A stretch of 64,000 nt of DNA from Halobacteriovorax sp. GB3. Its GTDB lineage: Bacteria; Bdellovibrionota; Bacteriovoracia; Bacteriovoracales; Bacteriovoracaceae. Shown piece by piece: positions 60,031 to 64,000 of this stretch. The first letter of the stretch is position 1. Every line of letters starts with the position of its first letter. A program made the position numbers and the translations under genes. The notes under the pieces are model-generated. The model was not told where the DNA came from. It did not search any database and worked only from the letters and a program-made list of their open reading frames with translations. The stretch is taken from NCBI RefSeq assembly GCF_028649655.1, contig NZ_JAQSLN010000003.1, forward strand, positions 930,001 through 994,000, read 5' to 3'.

Positions 60031-60717
60031 TTGAAAACGACCCTTCTCTACGTAGACGACGACGATCTCAAGATTGACGACTTTCTAAGTTTTCTTTCTA
60101 ATGACTTCGACATCACAACACAAACCAACCCTCTAGAGGCCCTTGCTCTGATCAACCAGGGAAATGTCTACGATGCTATTATCTTGGATATCATGATGCC
60201 AGAGATGACAGGCCTAGAGCTCGCGAAGAAAATAGAAGAAAATATCCACTACAACTCTTGCCCTATTATTTTCCGATCGGGCTACAATGATCCCGATATC
60301 GCAAAAGAGGCCTTAACCAGTTCTTCAAGAGAATTTTTAAGCTCGGGAATCCCTCTTCATGAATACTCTCTAAGAATAAAGAACAAAATTGAAGACAATT
60401 TAAAACTCATTCCACTCATTGAAAAGGGTGATTTACTTCTCAATCAAAATCAACAGAGACTTCGCATTAAAGGTGACGATGTCTCAATTAGCCAAACTGA
60501 ATTTAAAATACTAAGATTTTTAATAGAAAAATCTGGAGAGATTATTCCTAGAGACGACGTCATCAAACAAGTTTGGGGAGATGATTTCTATGTCACTAGT
60601 AATAACTTTAATACTCATGTCTCCAACCTTAGAAAGAAGCTCGACCCTTCGACTTATACGATCTTAACCTATAAGGGCAAGGGAATTTGCTTCTGTAAAA
60701 AAGGAATGGAAAGGTAA
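60031..60717 (+). CDS. OmpR/PhoB-type response regulator lacking the conserved receiver lysine
   Basis: A 228-residue regulator: receiver domain with DDDD acidic pocket and phospho-acceptor in ILDIMMPEMTG, and a C-terminal winged helix (SQTEFKILRFLIEKSGEIIPRDDVIKQVWG...TNVSNLRKKL-type). Where most receivers have Lys-Pro this one reads SSREFLSSGIPL, with no Lys, so phosphorylation may not switch it in the usual way. The start is TTG 60031 with AAAGGA upstream. No kinase is adjacent; a subtilase gene follows eight bases later. Confidence 0.88.
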   Translation: MKTTLLYVDDDDLKIDDFLSFLSNDFDITTQTNPLEALALINQGNVYDAIILDIMMPEMTGLELAKKIEENIHYNSCPIIFRSGYNDPDIAKEALTSSSREFLSSGIPLHEYSLRIKNKIEDNLKLIPLIEKGDLLLNQNQQRLRIKGDDVSISQTEFKILRFLIEKSGEIIPRDDVIKQVWGDDFYVTSNNFNTHVSNLRKKLDPSTYTILTYKGKGICFCKKGMER

Positions 60718-60725
60718 TACATTTT

Positions 60726-61970
60726 ATGAAATTGATTCTTTTAAGCACTTTGGTACTCTTTCTCAATCACACTCACGCTAAAGACTACATCATCAAAGTA
60801 AACGACAAAGAATCTCTTGCTCATCAAAATGAACTATCGATCAAAAAACATCTTGGAAGAGATTATTATCTCGTTGAAACTAACGAACAATCACTAGAGT
60901 CTTTAAGAGCAAGAAAGTCTTCTTGGCTCCTCTCCTATGAAGAAGATCAAGAGACTGAACTCTACACTACCGATCCCCTCTACTCCCTTCAATGGGGTCA
61001 TCAGAACCTAGGAAATAATGAGCCACGAAGAAATGGAGGAACAATACCCATTCAAGGTGTTGCTGGTGCTGATTCAAATAGTGAAAAAGCATGGAAGATC
61101 ACAAAGGGAAGTAAAAAAATAATCGTTGCTGTTATAGATACAGGTGTTGATTATAAGCACGAAGATCTCAAAGATAATATCTGGGTAAACACGCAAGAGC
61201 TTAATGGAAAAAAAGGTGTCGATGACGATAATAATGGATATGTCGACGATATTTACGGATACAATTTTTCCAAAAATACTTCCGATCCTATGGATGACAA
61301 TAAACACGGCACACACGTTGCAGGAATCATCGGAGCTTCTCACAATAATGTAGGAATTAAAGGAGTCATGGCCGATGTTCAAATCATGTCGGTAAAGTAC
61401 ATGGATAAAAAAGGAAGAGGAACATTATCTAAGGCCATTGAGGCGATACTCTATGCCATTGATAACGGAGCAAAGGTTCTCAATAATTCATGGGGAGCAA
61501 GAAAGCACTCTCAAGCACTTGAAGAAATCATTCAAAGCTCACTTAATGATGGCGTGCTTTTTGTCGCCGCTGCCGGAAATAGCTATTCAAATAATGATGA
61601 GTATCCTAAATGGCCAGCAAATTACAAAAGCCCAAATCTGATTAGCGTAGCCGCTTATAACCCAGAAGATCGCCTAGCTGGATTTTCTTGCTATGGTAGT
61701 GAATCGGTTCATCTTGCAGCTCCTGGAAGAAATATCTACTCAACAGCTCCTAAAGATAAATACATTGTTCTCTCGGGAACAAGTATGGCCGCTCCCTTTG
61801 TAAGTGGAGCACTAGGGTTGGCACTTAGTTTAGAGAAAAATCTGACTGCAACTGAAATACAGGAACTTATCATCTCTAGCTCAGTAAAAGTTGATCATTT
61901 GAAAGAAAGAGTCAAATCTGGTGGGCGCTTGGACATTTACGAATTTTTAAAGAGTATTACAATTTTTTAA
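60726..61970 (+). CDS. Secreted subtilisin-like serine protease (S8)
   Basis: A 414-residue product with signal peptide to about THAK (residue 19), a short propeptide-like region, and an S8 catalytic domain: Asp138 in AVIDTGVD, His194 in NKHGTHVAG, Asn285 in AAAGNS and Ser353 in SGTSMAAP. A DDDNNG stretch (166-171) may bind calcium. It begins eight bases after the OmpR-type regulator gene, so they are one operon, an unusual pairing. Confidence 0.94.
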   Translation: MKLILLSTLVLFLNHTHAKDYIIKVNDKESLAHQNELSIKKHLGRDYYLVETNEQSLESLRARKSSWLLSYEEDQETELYTTDPLYSLQWGHQNLGNNEPRRNGGTIPIQGVAGADSNSEKAWKITKGSKKIIVAVIDTGVDYKHEDLKDNIWVNTQELNGKKGVDDDNNGYVDDIYGYNFSKNTSDPMDDNKHGTHVAGIIGASHNNVGIKGVMADVQIMSVKYMDKKGRGTLSKAIEAILYAIDNGAKVLNNSWGARKHSQALEEIIQSSLNDGVLFVAAAGNSYSNNDEYPKWPANYKSPNLISVAAYNPEDRLAGFSCYGSESVHLAAPGRNIYSTAPKDKYIVLSGTSMAAPFVSGALGLALSLEKNLTATEIQELIISSSVKVDHLKERVKSGGRLDIYEFLKSITIF

Positions 61971-62114
61971 AGGTTAAGATAAACAAATATTTCACCACTT
62001 ACGCCTTAATCATCAGTTATTTAAAGGCCTCGTTTTTTATACTCCTTTGATCCTCATCAAAGTTCGATAAAATATTAATCATAGCAATGACTAATAATAA
62101 TCAAAGGAGGAATG

Positions 62115-62312
62115 ATGGCACGTTTTGAGAAACCTCTTACAATCTGCGCCTGGAGCAAGAAAGTTAAGATTGATGACAATTGGCTTAGTCTCGAAGAATT
62201 TCTTTATGAAGTTTTACACATCGACTTCTCACACGGCATAAGTCCAGAGATGGCAGAGAAAGTTCAAAGAGAAACTAAGGAAGCCTTGAAAGCTTCTGCT
62301 GATTCACCTTAA
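62115..62312 (+). CDS. Small protein of unknown function
   Basis: A 65-residue acidic/basic protein (ARFEKPLTICAWSKKVK then WLSLEEFLYEVLHIDFSHGISPEM). It begins at ATG 62115 with a very strong AAAGGAGG site; an ATG one codon before is too close. It overlaps the 3' end of the convergent TPR gene by 38 bases. The strong ribosome binding site supports a real gene; no family recognised. Confidence 0.65.
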   Translation: MARFEKPLTICAWSKKVKIDDNWLSLEEFLYEVLHIDFSHGISPEMAEKVQRETKEALKASADSP

Positions 62313-62847
62313 GGGCCTGACGTGTACTTTCAATTAAGTCCATATCTCCAAGTAGAATGCGAAGATCGAGTGACCTTAGAAAGTACTTCTCTGCCTCGTT
62401 ATGAAGATGCTGATCAAATTTACATTTACCAAGGTGTTGGTAAGCAAAACTTAGATAATAACGAACACCTTCATCAGTGCTCTTTGAGCAGATATCTAAC
62501 GCCTTTGTAAAAAGTTTTTCCGCTTTACCAAATTTTCCCATCCAATGATATACACTTCCAAGACGAAGAGTTGAAACCACAAGAGAGAGAAGAACTCTAT
62601 TATCTTTAAAGATTTGATAAGCTTCTTTTAAGCTCTTTTCCGACTCTTCTAACTGCCAAGTAATTCGCTGATAAGTTCCGGCCAAAGACAGAAGAGACGC
62701 GCGATCGATTTGATGACTTTGCTCTTTCGCCTTTTCTAAAATAAAGAGAATCCCCTTATTCATCTCCCCTATATCATCCGCTTCTTCTCTGAGGTTTTCG
62801 AGCATACTATAATTCATATTGTAGGGAATATCAGATATCTTCATCAT
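62275..62847 (-). CDS. TPR-repeat protein
   Basis: A 190-residue helical protein with about four tetratricopeptide-type repeats, for example LLSLAGTYQRITWQLEESEKS, STLRLGSVYHWMGKFGKAEKL and LSFAYQHLGKCKFDQHLHNEA. It binds other proteins, but its partners are unknown. The start overlaps the pyrD stop as ATGA, so they are co-translated. Confidence 0.88.
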   Translation of the reverse strand: MMKISDIPYNMNYSMLENLREEADDIGEMNKGILFILEKAKEQSHQIDRASLLSLAGTYQRITWQLEESEKSLKEAYQIFKDNRVLLSLVVSTLRLGSVYHWMGKFGKAEKLFTKALDICSKSTDEGVRYYLSFAYQHLGKCKFDQHLHNEAEKYFLRSLDLRILLGDMDLIESTRQALKVNQQKLSRLP

Positions 62848-63899
62848 GGTGATTGAATCTCTTTCAATAAATCTTCAAAATTAGAAACACCATAGTAGGA
62901 CATTTTAATTTCAAGCTCTCGCGCGATCTCTTTTAAAAGAGAAGGTCCTTGAAAAATAAAGGCCGAATAAATTTGAAGTGCACGCCCCCCGTTTTTCCAG
63001 TACTCCCACATTTGATCAAAATGAGAAAAGCCACCTATACCAATGAACTCGACTTCTGGTGTTTCTTTTAAATGATCCAAGCATAGGGAACGAACGTGAT
63101 GGGCCTTTTCATAAAGTAGCTTTCCTGAGACGCCACCAATTCCCCTCTCAGGCATAATCGTTGTATTTGTGGCCATCAGTCCTTCGAGTTTATATTTCTT
63201 TACAACTTCAATAATAGAAGGAAGATCTTCAGTATTAATATCTGGAGCAATTTTTAAATATAAGGGACAGTCTTGTTCTTTTCTTAGATCTTCTAATGCC
63301 TTAAAAATTTCTTCAAGTTCACTGGCCTTTTGTAAATCGCGAAGTCCTGGAGTGTTGGGCGAAGAAACATTGACGACTAAATAATCAGCAAGCCCAGCAA
63401 ATTTTCGATAAAGCTTTTGATAATCTCGTGGTGCTTCTTTGTCTGGAGTTAGCTTATTCTTGCCAAGATTAATTCCTAATGGTCTTTTATTACGATTTGC
63501 TCCCATCACATTATCAAATAGGACATCGGCCCCTTCATTATTAAAGCCCATACAATTTCGAAGAGACTCCTCTTCAATATAGCGAAAAAGCCTTGGCCTT
63601 TCATTTCCAGCTTGAGCAAGTGGTGTTACCGTCCCAACTTCAACTGCACCGAAAAATATACGAGAGAAAAAATCAATGGCCTCTCCATTTTTATCTAGGC
63701 CCGCAGCAAGACCCACAGGAAATTTCCAGCGATTGCGACCGACTTGAAGTTCAAACTTAGAAACCTCACTATCTAGTTCGCCCTGAACAAAAGAAAGCAA
63801 ATGAGGATAATGGGCCAAGAGATTAAGAGAGAGAGTATGCGCCTTTTCTGCATCCATAGAAAAGGCCATTTTTTTGAAAAGTTGGTAGGCAAAGTTCAT
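62844..63899 (-). CDS. pyrD: Dihydroorotate dehydrogenase (quinone)
   Basis: A 351-residue class 2 enzyme that oxidises dihydroorotate to orotate with FMN and quinone at the inner membrane. Marks: VGLAAGLDKNGEAIDFF, EVGTVTPLAQAGN, MGFNNEGADV, the active-site Ser in NVSSPNTPGLRDLQ, and TTIMPERGIGGVSG with GIGGFS for FMN phosphate. The N-terminal MNFAYQLFKKMAF helix is the membrane-binding part of class 2. ATG has AAGGATATC upstream, eight bases after the end of the previous gene. Confidence 0.96.
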   Translation of the reverse strand: MNFAYQLFKKMAFSMDAEKAHTLSLNLLAHYPHLLSFVQGELDSEVSKFELQVGRNRWKFPVGLAAGLDKNGEAIDFFSRIFFGAVEVGTVTPLAQAGNERPRLFRYIEEESLRNCMGFNNEGADVLFDNVMGANRNKRPLGINLGKNKLTPDKEAPRDYQKLYRKFAGLADYLVVNVSSPNTPGLRDLQKASELEEIFKALEDLRKEQDCPLYLKIAPDINTEDLPSIIEVVKKYKLEGLMATNTTIMPERGIGGVSGKLLYEKAHHVRSLCLDHLKETPEVEFIGIGGFSHFDQMWEYWKNGGRALQIYSAFIFQGPSLLKEIARELEIKMSYYGVSNFEDLLKEIQSP

Positions 63900-63907
63900 A
63901 GATATCC

Positions 63908-64000
63908 TTAATAGAGCTGAACGAAGTCTCCTTCATGAACAGATCCTCCCGAGTGTAAAATGGCCACAGAACCATCTTTTCCAACATAATCGATAATTTC
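63908..64000 (-). CDS. C-terminus of an unidentified protein (partial)
   Basis: The last 30 codons of a minus-strand gene running off the window: visible residues include VGKDGSVAILHSGGSVHEGD and the end FVQLY. Eight bases separate its stop from the pyrD start, so they share an operon. The fragment is too short to identify a family. Confidence 0.55.
   Translation of the reverse strand, partial: EIIDYVGKDGSVAILHSGGSVHEGDFVQLY

Noticed and set aside
1-64000. CRISPR array, toxin-antitoxin pair or classic defence system
   Set aside because: No regular short direct repeats with unique spacers were seen, and no Cas, restriction or toxin motifs. The short repeats found are terminators or IS copies.

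Overview
The window is 64 kb of AT-rich bacterial chromosome, densely coded on both strands, with short gaps and many perfect hairpin terminators. Nearly half of the proteins carry signal peptides or lipoboxes, and many are secreted or periplasmic hydrolases: trypsin-like, subtilisin-like, M48, HExxH and papain-like proteases, plus outer-membrane barrels. This content, the Lys/Glu/Phe-rich composition and the gene types suggest a Gram-negative predator of the Bdellovibrionota, Bacteriovorax/Halobacteriovorax-like. That assignment is inference from style; no rRNA is present to confirm it.

Regions: 0-5 kb holds dodecin, a response regulator and a three-gene operon of exported proteins (papain-like, HExxH, barrel). 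5-12 kb holds an M48 lipoprotein, arylamine N-acetyltransferase, AGE-family epimerase, a trypsin-leucine-rich-repeat fusion and a SulP transporter. 12-16 kb has a LytS/LytTR-type two-component system facing an Omp85-like barrel, with two 12-bp direct repeats 21 bp apart between them. 16-26 kb is mixed: two orphan solute-binding proteins, a secreted 2H phosphoesterase, Fe-superoxide dismutase, a GFA protein, an exported kinase-like protein, three GNATs, a TetR regulator with its palindrome, a TrmK-like methyltransferase and a glycerophosphodiesterase. 26-28 kb is an arsenic operon (merR-arsC-acr3) behind a mer-type operator. 28-36 kb includes a second MerR with a divergent DUF2938 gene, a Nudix hydrolase, a beta-lactamase-fold lipoprotein with its winged-helix regulator, and small exported proteins.

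36-41.8 kb is the accessory, decaying part: an IS3-family element with a broken transposase and TCA target duplication, a 253-bp internal-deletion relative of it, a relic of another IS3-type element, and a degraded ISL3-type transposase with its 5' end present twice. Intact tRNA-Phe marks the boundary back to core genes.

41.8-64 kb is core-like: alpha/beta hydrolase, queG, pyruvate kinase with a fused two-cluster ferredoxin tail, a 649-residue coiled-coil protein, a DsbA-like lipoprotein, a heterodimeric ABC exporter, tRNA-Val, a possible clan-CD-like exported protein, a Na+/H+ antiporter, ferredoxin, phosphohexomutase, queC, an OmpR-type regulator followed by a subtilase, a TPR protein and pyrD. 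queC and queG belong to queuosine biosynthesis but are 15 kb apart. The strongest candidates for something new are the pyruvate kinase-ferredoxin fusion, the exported kinase-like protein, the protease-LRR fusion and the mercury-type regulator placed on arsenic genes.
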